64,000 nt of DNA from Tieghemiomyces parasiticus (GCA_027575765.1 JANBPT010000078.1:1-64000); one strand, 5' to 3'; shown: positions 9,439 through 22,940, counted from the first letter of the stretch. The notes: generated by a model from the sequence alone, not told the origin. Made by a program: numbers and translations.

Positions 9439-12329
9439 AAAACGAAGTGGTAGTCATCCGTGTGGATCCCGTGACACTACGGTGGATGTTAAAAGTCCTA
9501 GTTTAATCGTCGGGTACACACATCAACACGGTAGTGGAGGTGCAAGGCAGTTCATAGTAAGGTCACCATGAACGTTTGACACTAGTCAGTGTGTGAATAC
9601 TTACCAGCGTGGCTCACCACTCCGCGTCGCATAACGTAGCGTATGGTAGAGACACTCAGTGCCTAAAAGGAGCGACGTACATCCGCTGGTTATCTACCTA
9701 TCTCTATTAAGGTGTTAGCTGAGGACACGTATCCGTCCAACCACTCCCCTTCATCCTATCTTACCTTCGAATCTCCAAGCCGGTAGGTTGGTCCATCCCG
9801 ACCCTCTATCTGTGTCTCCCCGGTCGACATTGAGCCTTGACAATGCCTTGTTTCGTGGCATCAACTTAGTGGTTCCCCCTCCCGACTTACAGTTTCTTAT
9901 TTTAAGTCCCAGTAGTTGGATTGTTTAGAGGCAGTCCCATCATGTCCTCCCTCCTGCGTCCGCTCGGACAATTCGGGAATGGAGGTCTACAATGGAAACC
10001 AGCCAGGTTCGTTGCTTCGCTGTTCGTTATAACCCGGCCTTCCACCGAAAAACCATCGGCCCTTTTACCCATGCAAACGCTCAAGCAAGGCGGGCCTATT
10101 ACCATAAATAGAAACGGCCGAAGCGGATGAAGGTGGCGAGTGTGGGGCTGTGCGTGTGGATGGGGGTACGTGCGGCCCGTGTGAGGAAGTGAGCCACTAG
10201 ACCTGGAGAAGGGGTCAAGTTAGGACCTGCCAGGAATTTTGATGCAGCGCCCCCCCACTTCCCCTGCCTATTTCTGAATTCTCTACTATGGAAAGGTCAG
10301 GAGTGCACGGTCATCAACTAGCCGAAGGCGTGTGTGAACCCGATGGATTTGTAATTGCTGCATCATTCTTTCCTCAATGAGAAACGATTTGAACCACTGG
10401 GTCGGATGTTTTCATTATCCGACCTATTGGCCCACCGTTGTCACCATGATTTCCCGAAGACTATGGGCGGAATTACTCACGATGGCAGCCCTATTACTTC
10501 TCAAGTTAATGCTATAGAGTTTGGGGAGGTTCCAATGCCTATCGTCGGCGAGTTAAAGTCGGTTAACTCGGCTAGTCTGTGCAGTTCCACCCGTTTAGGG
10601 TAGTCCGTTACCGGCTTCTCTCCTTTATAATCTTTCTATGTGTGCAAACTCCTGCAGATTCGGGCTTCAGCGTTCCCAGGCCCTCCGCCACCCGGCTTGG
10701 AAGTGTAGTATACCGGCTGAGGTTTTCATGTAGGGAGGTAGATTAACCGGGTGAGAGGGCGCCGTGCATGGCTTTGAAGATGAGAACATAAATACAAGCT
10801 CGGTGCAAAGTTCCATAAACCTGCGAGTTAACCTAAGATTGGGATTTATGAACATTGACGGTGTAGCTTGGGAATTCATCTGCACGGCGGGCGGACCGTC
10901 CGAGTCAGGGGGAATGTGTTGGGGTTACATAGGCAATGCAACACAGAGACGGCCCCTCTACCATCTGCCTCCTGTGTGGTTTCGTGAACAGGCTTGACAG
11001 GTTATCTACTGCTTCATCACATTATCATATCCACACAGACAAGTCAACTAAAACGTTGAGATTTCCGCCACCCGCGTTATTCTAAGAGGCATGGTGCTAG
11101 ACAGGGCGGAAGAGAAAGGAACATAATGTTAGGAGGACGAGCAGATACCGCCACTTGGTCCGCGCATGTATTTTTAAAGGTCTCTCTATTTGGTATCTGG
11201 CATATCGACGTGGTCCCTTAAACGGTAGGGTGCCCCCAAACAGGCACCAATGCAGAGGGTGGCGGGGCCACCTCCCTCTCCCTATTGTCTGAAGGGTTGA
11301 GAGGTTGTACCTTAGGGTGTCAATGCTGGCACTTTTCATCTCGGTCTACCGCGCTATACTTCTTTATCCGTAAATTTTCCGGTCGAGGGTAGATTTAACT
11401 ACGGTTTGTAACTTCCGCTCGGCTGGACCGATTCTTAAACCCTCGGTTAATTTCTGTATGTGGAATTAATTCCGCCCGGATGACATTGGAGCACTTTCTG
11501 TTTACTTTCTCAGACTCGCACCGTCACGTTCAAACCGGGGGTTCTTCAACGCTAGCTAAGGATGGCCATTGCGATATAAAGTAAACACCTAGTGAAAAAT
11601 GACCAAGTTTCTATATTAGCTCGTTGAGGGCTGGCGGGCTTTGGTGGTTGGCTTTAATAGAAACAGGTTGAGCTCACTGGCCTCTCTGCCGCCCCAACGC
11701 ATCCACCACTATCCACGCTAAGTTGATAGGTGGACGAAGCTATACTATGGTCCAACGGCCGACAACCTCACGATAGTGGAGAAGGAAAACATGACATTTA
11801 TTTCATACAGGCTGTACCAGGCCGACCCGTCATCCATTGGTACGCCTTGGCATCCTGATAAGATGCATGGGCCTGATTGGCTGCCTTGGTTTAAGAATAG
11901 CACCTGTTGAGAGTAGCCTTAATAAATGAACGGCATTAGATACGGAGACTACATAAATAACGGTACCTGCTGTGGCTTTCCTGCCACACACATCAACGCA
12001 CCATATCGGTTCGAGAGCAGCCCGCACTTGCCTTTTGGGGAATTGCTAGCCTCTGTAGGAGGAGGAGGAGTAGTCAGTGTATTTTCCGTCGTGTAATAAC
12101 TGTGACTCCTATATGTGGAACCTGGCCATCTTACGCCCAGCTTGTAATACAAAAAATCCCCCCTGATGTGGGAAAATGTGGCTCGGACAGTGGTGGAAAG
12201 GCAGGTCCCCCCGGGTGGGGTGAGGAGAGATAGGGAGCGGAGAGATGGAAATGCAGGGCAGTGGGTAGGAGGGTGAGCGGCCCTTCAGATGTGGAGAGGG
12301 ATTTCCTATTAAGGCATCATATCTAGACG
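9439..12329. other. Gene-free stretch
   Basis: All frames are frequently interrupted. No RNA gene or repeat was recognised. Confidence 0.5.
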
Positions 12330-13505
12330 TGGTGGATGGCAATGGTGAAAATGTCGCGGTAGTGGCGGGAGAGGGTGGAGTCGGGGGCTGTAGGGAATGC
12401 CAGGGTAGCCACTGCTTCTAGGGAGAGGCAGCCAGTGGTATCGGTTGAGAGTAAGCGGGCGAGGTGGCTGTAATGGATATCGTGGGAGGGGGAAGAAGTG
12501 AGTCTTTAGAGGCAGTGGGCACGTTGTATTTGGAGGCCGAAAATTGAGCTGATAAGCCAAGCTGTTATCAGGTGGCCAGGTGCCATGGCTAATTGACAGA
12601 CTGGGTGGCTCATGTCCTGTCCGCCTATCCGGCCGGCCGACTGGTTCACCACACCAGCACCAGACGTAGCTGTGTCGTGGACGGCACTGAGAGTAGCTCA
12701 AAGGCCCAGGGGTGTTAGGCGGTGCAACTGGGGTTTCAGGATGTAGACCGGTGAGGCGGTAATGCAGTGGTGGCCGTCAGGTTAGAGGGCAAGGTGGGTG
12801 AAGGAAGGGGGGCCTGCCGAGGTTGATCTCACGTCAGTACACATTTTGTATGGATAGTGCGCGCCAGCGGTGCACCATGGGCTCAAGGTTGATCAGCAAG
12901 AAGATGGCCACCATCGACAAGCTGCGCAGGAGCCTCAGGATGCATTTGAGGATACCTCCTTGGGTTGATTCTAGACGCCAGAAAAGCTTGGCCCTGATCT
13001 GGGTAATGGCCAGGCCGTACTCCAGACAGGGGCTGACGAAAGAGTGGTATATAATGATGTGGTGGGCGATGGGAGCCGCCCAAGGGGAGTAGACCGCTGG
13101 CTCGTAGCTCCTGGGATGCCGCCTAGGAGCTGGCACATATGGCCTCAATGTGGTGGTTGGCGTCGATGTCCTGATAGTTAATGTGGATTCTGAGGTACTT
13201 GAACATGTTATCGTGTGGGGGGGGGTTCTAGTTCCAGGTCCAGGGCTTGGTGCACTAGGTAGACGCACTCGGAGGCGGCTCATGATGGCCGGAGCGCAGC
13301 AGGCATCAGATGGGTCGCGGGCTACAATCACTATGTTGTCGGTATATAGCAGGGAGCCTAGGTGGCGGTACCGGATGCAGACCCCAACTATGGTCTGGCG
13401 GAGGAGGCGGAGGATGACGTCCATGGCGTAATTAAACAGGACAAGGGAGAGGACGGGACCCTGGACAACGCTGGTGGTCTCTGCAGTAGGGTGACCGAGC
13501 TTGCA
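12330..13505 (-). mobile_element. Degenerate non-LTR (LINE-type) reverse transcriptase fragment
   Basis: Read on the minus strand, the sequence shows ordered reverse-transcriptase blocks. First is VVQGPVLSLVLFNYAMD (motif of the QGSxLSPxLFNxYMxD type, about 13460-13410). Next is LLYTDNIVIVA (about 13350-13320), the YxDD block in which the second Asp is Asn. After a frameshift comes a KYLRIHI...IDANHHIEA segment (about 13200-13140, the KYLG block after the palm). The thumb follows, with SPCLEYGLAI and a leucine-rich tail to about 12834. A further open segment near 12490-12330 may be the C-terminus. Frameshifts, stops and the damaged active site show that it is dead. Endonuclease and 5' parts are absent. 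Confidence 0.8.
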
Positions 13506-16500
13506 TCATTTTCAGATTTATTATGGTGACATCCTCCTTTCGCGTCTGCTTGGATCTCTGTCCTCATACGAATTGAGCCGCCTGAGTCAGTTGGACGAGT
13601 GCTATACATGGTTCAACACTAGCCGCAACATTGGCAGGTATCTTCATAGTCAGCTAGGTGTCGATGTGAGTGTGTACGTATATTTACCCACCGGAACACC
13701 ATTTTTTTTTCTCTATCAGCGAAAACGGCATAGGAATCTGACAGTACCCCAAATTTCTCTCTACCCGCGGGAGAGGCCAGAGAGTTCCATGCGAGAATGA
13801 ATAGGAGCGGGAGAAGGGAGGGAACAGCAACGGCAGCGGCACTAAGAAATTCCGGATTAGGGCCGTGTGGTGCTACTGCTTACCATATCTAGTTCTCCAT
13901 ATGCATGCGCACGGGTCATGAAGACTCCGACTTTCTACCAACTTTCAGCCTTTTCTCGTTATGGTGGTCGCTCGTTCAAGAACCTAGTTAAAGACTTTGG
14001 TGCTATGGGAGGTGCCACCACGATTTATTAGGAAAGAGGTGAGGGGTGAGCTTACGCCCCTTCCTCTATCCCACCTGCCTGAGAGGTATCCGCCGGAGAA
14101 CTTCCGTTTTGGGACGGTAGGCCGCCACTGGCCCTGATGCCCGCACGATATGGCCCATCCGTCTATAATTCTAATAATCAGCCACCCTGCCGATGGCTGG
14201 CGCTGCTTCTACCTTCCATATTGGCGATACATCATACCGGGTTAGTTTCCGCTCACTGGACTTCCGTGCACCACAATACACAGTGTTTCTGAGTCGATAA
14301 GCAGTACTGCTGCTGTCCTGGCTTGGTGCCCGACGTCATGGTTGCACAACTCCTTTTTACAGTATACTCGGTCCTCGCTTCTACACGGTCAATTTGTTAA
14401 CATGGCAGCCAGCCTTGAACCGAGCCCCATTGCACTAGAAAGGCGGCCCAACGAAACGTTATACAAAAACAGGTTGATGATGAACTTGGTGTTAGGGTAG
14501 CTAGGGCGGGGAAGGACGCTGCTGTTTCCTGATCTCGTCGCCTGACCCACATATCTCCACTGAGCACCCATTCTCCAAACTAAAATAGGAAAGAGCGCCG
14601 ATCTCCCACTTTAAGTTGAACCCACCATGGCCCACGGATTGATGTTCCGTATCACCTTGTATCCTACAGACTTCTATCTTTCCTGGTGAAAGGATGACGG
14701 CAGTAATTCGTCAAAACAAAAGGCTAGCCTAACTATAGGGCAGACCACAGTGTATTGGTTCAGCATACACATACACACACTATTAACCAAGACGCCCGCT
14801 TTGACTGTCAACTTGTCAAATTGACAGTAAGAGCAGGAGGCCATGCAGTTAACAGTTCTGCCGGCGCCGACATTGAGACACTTTCATTATGAACTGGGCT
14901 TAGGGAACGGACCATCTAGACGAATCAGAACGGCCGGTCTGTATTCGTTAATTTCGAAAGTCAGTGATGCGGCAAACGAAAGCAGGAGATGAGATAGGGA
15001 GGCTAGATGAGTAAAGAATGACATGGATAGGTGTGGTCTGCCCTGCACCTCCATTGTATCACTAAAACGTATTAGCATCGGCTATGACTGTTGGCTTCCG
15101 CTCCTATCAGCTTCGTTCCCCCTGTATCGACTAGCTATGATGACAATATTAAGCACGCCGGCTTCACCGTGCGATTAGTCGTATTTTCTGGGCTTTCGAG
15201 GTCTCCAGTTCGCAGGCCGGATGTACAATTACCGGCCTCGGTTGGACGGCGCGAATCTGAAGGGTGAAATTCACCAACCCCGCCAAACTCTATTGGGACA
15301 CGGGGTAGCGGATATTCACCCCATCGTAAACTCCCAAATAAACTTTGAGCACCTTGGTCTCCGGCCACTTCTCATGCCACCGTACCAGGAGTCCCATTTA
15401 TGATGCCTCCCAGCCTCTTTGCCTACGTCTCCTCTCCTCCTGACCACTATGTTTCCAGCGATCTGTCCGAAGTGGGGGGGCAGGAAGGGGGCGTGAACAC
15501 GGACGAAAAAGAAGGAGCCAAGGAGGACGCTGACATCCTAACTGGCGCCCGTTGTGAGAATTACGAGAATCTTTATCGACGTAAGCCTAGTCGCCGTTAC
15601 CCAACAGTTTAGATTGCCCAGGTGGAGGTGACGAAGAGAAGGGGAAAAAGACAATAGGGGGGAGGATATCTATCACGGCAGGTAGTGTCTGGAAGTAAAG
15701 TAATCACTTGATCAGGAGACATGAAAATGAATAAGCGTCCCAAAATCCAGTGGCAGTCACTGAGATACCAGCACCTCCCAAGTCTACATCTCCCCTTCAG
15801 TGTAATAAGACAATGTGCGCCAGTGGACGGTGTCAAAATCCATGCGTAAGCAATATAGAAGTATTTTACTAGGTAATGCTTTTGACATGGACAACGTGTG
15901 TAAAGCGCCGCAGTAGCGAGGCGGAATGAGCGGAGAGCAGGGGGGATGAGATTCCCTTCAGTTGAATATATGGTCCTCGCGAATCGGAGTGGCGATTCCA
16001 AAAATGGAAGGTGTCCGAAACATCTGAATAACGCGTTAATCTCACAGTCCCTGCTACTGTCATTTAGGCAAGTAAGCCGGGGGTAACCTATCAGCATTGC
16101 TCATGATCACCCTGCCTTCCTCCGCCTGGAGATTATTGGCCACGTCTAGCCCGATTGATGGAGGGAAACAGTTTGTGAGCAGTGGGAGAAGCTGTCATTC
16201 CGTAATTAGGGTCATAAGGCATGGCGAGTAAGGGCTGGGAGCAGAGTGGGGTGGTGGACCCCTATCCTACATTTCCCATCACGTCTTGATGACTTCTAAG
16301 TAGTTGTTTGGTGTGTTTTATGCCCCTCATTGGACGTTCCCGCGTGGCCAACATGAAGGACTGTATGGCGGCCAGTAGATCCGGTCAATGTCCATTCGTT
16401 TATTTCTACCCTAGCCTCTTTATATTACCTGTGAGCCAGGATTTCTCACATCCTCCTTCGGCCGGGATGAGGCACCTTCTTTTTAAGGGGGATGCGCGAA

Positions 16501-18021
16501 TGAAAGTATAGGTAGTGGAAGCAGGAGTCTGTCGGCTTTTTTCCTTTTAGGAAATACGGGTCCGGTGATGGACCAATAGGAGAAACCCATACTAGCTGGT
16601 AGATGAATAGTAGTGAGGCAATGCCATTATTTATAACTCTTGTATTCGTCCATGTATGTAAACCTTACATAAAGCTTTCAACGTAGTGATTTTCTAGCTC
16701 AAACGATCGAGAGTAAAGGTAGGGATTGCAAGGGAATAGTACTCACCCAATTGACTTGGGATGTCGAGCAGACATCGCTCGCCAACCCCGCTGCATCACA
16801 CCCATCGCACCAGCCTGGGAAATTGAGACCAACTGGCCTAGGGGAGAGAAATCTGCACTACGCCGTGTGGAGATAAAGTCAGTGAAAAGAATAAACCGGA
16901 GGAAGAAGGTGGGTCGCGTGCAGCTGACAGAATGCCTGTGAGAAAAATGAAGATGCAGTCGCATCCGTTCACGGGCCTTCGTCTTCGGCCAATACCCCCT
17001 TTTTGGTCAAACTCGTCGTCCCTATAGCACCCTTCAAGCACCTAACCTTGCCATTTTCGTGATAGTTCAGACCAGCAATTCAGTATAATGTACAGGGTGG
17101 GCTGGTTGGAAGGCCGATTGGTGGGTAGGCTGCGCTTGGAATCACGTCGTTCTTCTCGTTTAGATGGCTCTGGATACCGACGGCGGTTCCTGTCGCCGGG
17201 CATGGCCAAGCCACTTACCCTTGCCCTGGTCTGAGCCAGGGGGGTTTAAGCGTAGTAGGGGCTGCATTCCAGATTCGGTCTTATAGTTGAAGATCTAGCG
17301 CTAAGGTTGCAGCCATCCGTCCCTAATGGATAAAATTAAATACGTTTACCAATGTGCCCAAGCGAGGAAGAGGCCGAGCGAATCACCGGGCTTTATGGGT
17401 TGTGAGGCGTTGCCTTCTATGCCTCCTTACGGCCGTTATTCAATAATCAAGGGGGTGTCCAAGCCGCAAGCCCTAACATCATGTGTGGATGCTATCTAGG
17501 CCCAGTGTGAACATGGATAAGAATGAAGTGGGTGGTAGTACAATAAGGGCTTTATCTTGGATTGTACGAATGCTGAAATGATGCAGAAATGTGAAATGGG
17601 GTGGAGTTAGGGGGCGGTGGAGGTAATGTGCGGCAGTATACAGGGGCACGGAAGGCTAGATCTAAAAAGACAGTAAAAATATAATGTAGCTAGAGTTGTC
17701 ACCCTCTAGATTGTTCGTTTGGTGGCGCGGCCAAGACAAGTGCGAAGGGGGTTCAAGCGACAGCCATGCAGAAAAAAACAATTAAGTGTGGAAGTGCAGT
17801 ACACAGGGGCGACGAGGAGCCAGGTCCTGGTAATGCTAAAGCGGCGAAATGACGTAGGATGCAGATTACAGGTAGGTGGTTAGGTGGTAGAGCGGCCAGG
17901 AAACCGAGGTGGGGGGGGTGCTATAGCAAGATGAGGTATTCCTAGTTAAAATGGCCTAAATAATAATACGATTAAGTGTATGTGATGTACAAGTGAGGAG
18001 AGGCCGTGGACCGCCAGCTAT
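13506..18021. other. Gene-free stretch
   Basis: No gene supported. A short exon-like segment is bounded by a pyrimidine-tract acceptor and a GTGAGT donor on the minus strand at about 16743-16811, but I could not connect it to a start or stop convincingly. Confidence 0.5.
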
Positions 18022-19122
18022 TTAAAAGAGGCTGGCGAGTGAGGGCAAGGGGTTGGCCTTGGAAGCTTGGGGCAGACAGTCGGTCAGGGTAGCGGCGGAC
18101 TGGGCGCGAAGGATCTGGTAATCCATGAGCGGGGCCAGGGAAGGCAAGATGACGGTGGCTGGATGGGGTTCGGACTGGTAGCGCAGACGCGGGAGTACCG
18201 AGGAGCTGTTGCTAGTGGCGCTCTTTCCCTCCATGGAGGAGGAGTCGGAGGCGATACGCTGGATGCTATAGCGGCTAAGGGTGGTGGTCAGTGGCAGGCC
18301 AAGGCCCTTCAGCCAGGTGCGGTCCTCTACAGCGGCGGGACCAGCGAGAGTGAAGGTAGGCTCGACCGGACGGAGTGGCGGGATCGGGAGGTGCGTCATC
18401 GTCGGGGTAGAGCTGGGACGGTACACCGGAGAAGCGGAGAGCGTGGAGCGGTAACCGTGAGGGACGCGCTGTACTAACGGGCGGGAAGGGTTATAGAGCA
18501 AAGTGGGCTGATTGGAAGGGGCAGCCCGGCGCGGGGCGTGGTAGGGCGAGGTGGGGTTGTGCATGGGCGAGGCACGGCGAGAGACCGGAACAGCGGTGTA
18601 CATGTGGTTGTGCTGGTGGGAGTGGTTTGGCAAGCTCATGGGGCGAGTATAGAGTGGCACTGGGGAGGGAGAGGACGACGAACCCGAGGAGGCCGACACG
18701 GAGGGCGATAGGGAGGTAATGGAACTGGCATTGGTAGAGGTGGGCTGAATTGGGGCGGACTGTGGAGTGGGCGGAGGCGAACCGGCTGTGGACGATGAGG
18801 AGCACGAGGAGGTTGATGAGGGCTGCAGCTGGTGGTGGACATTAGTGTTGCTGTCAGACTTTGTAGACTCGCGGAGACGACGGCGTTCGGTACGCCGGGC
18901 AATTTCGGTCTGGATCCAGGCACGCTTCTCCTCGGTATCTTCGGGACCGAACTGCTGGCGGGCAAGGCGGTAAACACGGCACCTCATGTCGTTTTCGCGG
19001 TTTTTTTCTACATTCTCGGCTCTCCAGCGGCGCATACGTTCGCAGACATCGGCCTTGGACCGAGGCTTGGACCGCGAACCAGACGGAGTCGTCGACGCAG
19101 CGGTAGCAACGGCAGCGGACAT
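18022..19122 (-). CDS. DUF3020-domain protein with Ser/Pro-rich tail
   Basis: Single exon, 366 aa, ATG to TAA. After a Ser/Thr/Ala-rich leader, residues about 22-85 form the basic DUF3020 domain. It has the pattern RMRRWRxxNxEKNRENDMRCRV, then FGPED, EEKRAWI and a final RRTERRRLRE helix. The remaining 280 residues are low-complexity Ser/Pro/His/Thr-rich, as in many fungal regulators. DUF3020 occurs in fungal nuclear or putative transcription-related proteins; no biochemical role is established. On the minus strand a strong donor (GTAAGT at about 19481) lies upstream of the ATG, with possible acceptors near 19230, so the 5' UTR may contain an intron (inference). Confidence 0.82.
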   Translation of the reverse strand: MSAAVATAASTTPSGSRSKPRSKADVCERMRRWRAENVEKNRENDMRCRVYRLARQQFGPEDTEEKRAWIQTEIARRTERRRLRESTKSDSNTNVHHQLQPSSTSSCSSSSTAGSPPPTPQSAPIQPTSTNASSITSLSPSVSASSGSSSSPSPVPLYTRPMSLPNHSHQHNHMYTAVPVSRRASPMHNPTSPYHAPRRAAPSNQPTLLYNPSRPLVQRVPHGYRSTLSASPVYRPSSTPTMTHLPIPPLRPVEPTFTLAGPAAVEDRTWLKGLGLPLTTTLSRYSIQRIASDSSSMEGKSATSNSSSVLPRLRYQSEPHPATVILPSLAPLMDYQILRAQSAATLTDCLPQASKANPLPSLASLF

Positions 19123-22100
19123 GGCGGGTAAATTGAGTGATGTTTGAGTGGAGGGTGGGGCGCAGGGGTGAAAAGAGGATGTGGAGAAGGTAATAGGGCG
19201 ATCTAGGAGGGATCGCAGGCGTTGGTTTGCTGAGAGACGATGTATTTGACAGCCACGAGTTGAACGGGCGGGATCCGGGGTATTTATAAGGAACGGCGGG
19301 AACTGTAGTGTGGACCCCGGCAGGAGGATGAGTGAAAGGAGGGTGAGGGAGGGGAGGCCAGTAGCTGAGCGTAGATGGGCCTGAGAAGAGGGGTGGGGAA
19401 AAGAGAGGGAGGGCGCGGAGAAAAGGATGATAACACCGCACCACGACTATGGAAAAAAAAAGAGTAAGAGGGCGAACTTACCTCCCACCCCCACCTGTCC
19501 ACCCACCCCACCCCCTAATTTTGCTAGTGGCAGTGGCCAAGGATAACCTGCCAGGGACAGGGGTGCCACATTGGCCAGTCCGTGTCTATTCCCCGCACGT
19601 TGACCCGGCCGTGGGCGACTGCCCCTCAGCCGGCCACCTTTCCACAGACGCTTGCCTGCCTCCTCCGCACCTATCCAGAGCGTGCCCTACGCCACCCAAT
19701 GGAGGTCGGGTCAACCTTACCTCTCAGCACCTTCAACCTCCCCCGCTTTCCCACTCGCCGATGCCGACACTTTGCCATTGACGGGCGTCAATCCCTGCGC
19801 CCGGTCAACTCTCCGCCCACCGCTTAGCTGGCCTCGTCAATCCATCCTCTTTCCCTTCCTCTCTCTCGGCACCCGCAGGCCCTACACCAGGGTATCATCT
19901 CCTCCCTCGCGGACCACCTCCCTAGCCCTTATGCTCACGCTGGCCTTACCGCGCGGCGTCTCAATCCAGCGCATCGGCATCACCGTCTTCGTCATTGGCA
20001 TTTGCCACTACCTTCTCTGCCCCCTCCCGTCTTACTTGCTCACACGTCGGTGGCTCATATTCTACCATCCTCGTTACAACCCGCCGACCCCACATTCCCA
20101 CTATCGGCCATGGAAGCCCCAGCTTCCTAATTTGTAAATTGTTCAACGATTCTCCTTAACTACCTCCGTCTCCTATGATTTCGGCTCGGAGGAGGCCAGC
20201 CCGACCGGTGTAGAGTTCAGCCCACTGATTCCTCATAAGATCCGCCCATGCAGGGTGAGTGGTGGGGCTATGGCCCTAGAGCCGGCGCTGTGACTCCCTC
20301 GAAGACTAAAATGGAGCTTGTGCTTTTTTTTGGTCAGGGGGGTGGATTAAGAATTAAAGGGGAAGCGGGCAATATAGAGAAGATAAAGCTATGTGGTGGT
20401 GCAGCCCCAACAAGGGTTACTGCCAGTCGGGGTAAATATGGACAGATTGGGCCTGCAGGTCCCGCGACTTTGGTTGCCTTGGAGGCAGGGGGGAGAATGG
20501 ATGGCCAGAAAGGCGTATTGGTAGGCACGACGCCCGAAAGCATCGGAAAATAGGTCGTAGGGACGAGAGCAGTGTTATGATGGCTTGGTTTCGAGGTTAG
20601 GGCTACGCGAGTTCTGGAGGGTTTACCTTTGCACCAAGATCTATGCTTATGTGGAATCAGGGCGATGGCCTCATTGCCGCTTTTTTCACCAGTAACCCAG
20701 CTCACTCCGAGGTACCCGGTGTGATTTGGGGTGGTAGTACGCGGCAGTAGCTAGAGCTACACTATTCGTCGTCATTCCGCCACTTGGGGTGGCGTTCCTT
20801 GCGGCTCCAGTGGCGCCCTCAACACCCTACACGACACGTTCTCGAACACTGAAGCAAGTAGCCATAACAAAGTACACCCCTTTTCTCACTGTTGCTCACC
20901 AAACTTGAGCGGCCTATAGTCGTATGGGGGTCAGATAACTTAGAAATAGGGACAATGGAGGTGTTAGGTGAGCGGCAAGGTCGCGAAGTAGCGCATACGC
21001 CTTCATTCCACGCGATACAGGTGGCGCAAGGCTCGGTGGTACCTATACTACTGGCGTGGCCGCCTTCGCCTAGCGCCTTGTACACCCTTACAAACCCTCG
21101 CTTATTAGCGTGGCGCCCTAGTGTCACTCTATATTTTCATTTCTCTTTTACTCCCTCCATCATCACCTTTCTCAGTCTCCATGGCACACCCTCGCTACTT
21201 CTTCCATCACGCACGGGTATTGGGTAATCCTACTTTCTATGGTGGGGGGAAGGAGCACAGTATGGGTGGCTACGGTAGGCTTCGCCACCGCCACTATAGA
21301 GCATCCACAGATTATGTCCCCCCCTCGGTTTTCTCGCCAATTTTTTTCTATCTACATCTCTACTTGACTACGTGGCTCCTACTGGCGCTATCCAGCCTCT
21401 TCACTTTCAATAGTTCTCACTGGCCGATCACCACGGCCGACGTCGGGTGCCACCCTGCGAGAGGATACACACGGCGCTTGTATAACGCTTCGATTGACCA
21501 ACCGGCCGGATAGTTGGTCAGCCCTCCACCACAGCGATCCCACCAAGTGCCACTGACTAGCTAAGGGTCGTCATGGGCGCCAGATATTAACCCTCCACTT
21601 CCCGGCTTTCTTTTCCCCGCTTAAAGTAAGCAGTGGAAGTGGGAGGGGGTACTCCGGCCGTGGGGGTAGCGACTTTAGGGGTGGTTATCTAGGGTGGGGG
21701 GGGTTAGTCAAGGAAGATTGGGATACGGGATCAAGTACATGTGGGTGGGCCAACGATGTCGTGTAACTACAGCCGGCGGCCACCGTACTGCCCCAACAAG
21801 ACAGTTGATTAGTCTTGCGAGCTGGAGGGCAAAGCCCATGCCACACTAGGATGTAAAGTGCACTAGCCATATCAACCGATGCGGACGATAGTAATCTGGC
21901 GTCCGCCCGCCCGTCCTTCGTTTCTCGTTTAGTACTGGCGGTGTGTCTCGATGGTTAGGGGGAGGGTGCGGACTATTCCAGCGGCAGATCTGTTCGATCG
22001 AACGGTCAGCCCCTCGCCCGTGGGTGGAGGAAAAGGGAAATTGCTTAGCGCTCCGGGTCAGCATAACTAGCCACCTAAGAGGACACGATTGCTCTAGGCA

Positions 22101-22578
22101 ATAGGCTGCCTGCGACCTCATCGATATACGGTCCGAATGGGAGCCGTCACAACCCAACTACATTACATATCTTGGACATCACCCTTCGCTACTCTCCCGA
22201 ATCCCCTGACGGCCCGAAAAATAGCCCGCTACAAGGCATTTAGCACATACCCCGATTATAACAGGACACAGTAGGCCCCTGGCGGGTTTTATACCGATGT
22301 ACGGACTTGGTACCTTAACAACCCTAAATGCGTTCTACTACCCCTGGCTTCCCTGCCGCCCACCCCCTTCTGAGCCCCTCGGACCGGTAGTTCCCAATTT
22401 CCATGATACTGTCCTAATACTCCTCTGCCCCACTTCCTTTGATGAGACGAGAATGAATTAGCAAGGGAAGGGGGATGGGAGGTGGGCTAATTTTGGGGAC
22501 GGTTGACTCAGCCCTATCTTTACTAGCATGTTGGCACGATCCAGGGTCTCAGGGGTCTTTTAAATTGTGGAATTGTGG
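19123..22578. other. Upstream and intergenic DNA, no gene recognised
   Basis: The first part is the probable promoter and 5' UTR of the DUF3020 gene. From 19490 to 20130 the plus strand is markedly C/T-rich, which keeps several frames open (up to 161 codons) without recognisable motifs. The rest is frequently interrupted. Confidence 0.5.
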
Positions 22579-22940
22579 ATGGCTCAGTGTCGTACTTTGG
22601 ATGGAAGGCCATTACAGCCAAGAACTGGACGAGGGCTACGGATGAACGGAGCTAAAAGTCGGGCAGAGCTGCTATTCTGGAGGTGAGTCCCGCGACCGTG
22701 TGGTGAGCGGGGCTATTTTCGTGCTTAAGCCCTGGAATTCCACTACAAAGTCGCAATCTGTCATCCCTCTCTTTCCCTCAACCTTTTCCTCCCACCAGCG
22801 GCCGTGACATCTTGGTTGGCGCCATTTTTACGGTGAGCTACCTAGGACCTGTAAGCGGGTTCGCTGACCGGACTGGGCGACAGGATCCCGCGGCGTATTA
22901 TGTGTATTTGGCGGGCCTGGGTTTTCTTAAAATTTGTTAA
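22579..22940 (+). CDS. Candidate three-exon microprotein gene (64 aa)
   Basis: ATG at 22579. Proposed exons are 22579-22682, 22799-22832 and 22884-22940. Intron 1 (22683-22798) begins GTGAGT and ends after a long pyrimidine tract with CCACCAG. Intron 2 (22833-22883, 51 nt) begins GTGAGC, contains GCTGAC and ends CGACAG. The phases join without a stop and end at TAA. The product has a basic N-terminal half and a hydrophobic C-terminal half (AYYVYLAGLGFL), compatible with a membrane-associated microprotein. No family is recognised. The call rests only on splice signals and phase, so chance cannot be excluded. Confidence 0.3.

Noticed and set aside
19449..20137. Plus-strand frames up to 161 codons in a C/T-rich stretch
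   Set aside because: Several frames are open at once because TAA, TAG and TGA are rare in pyrimidine-rich DNA. No motif, and it adjoins the probable DUF3020 promoter.
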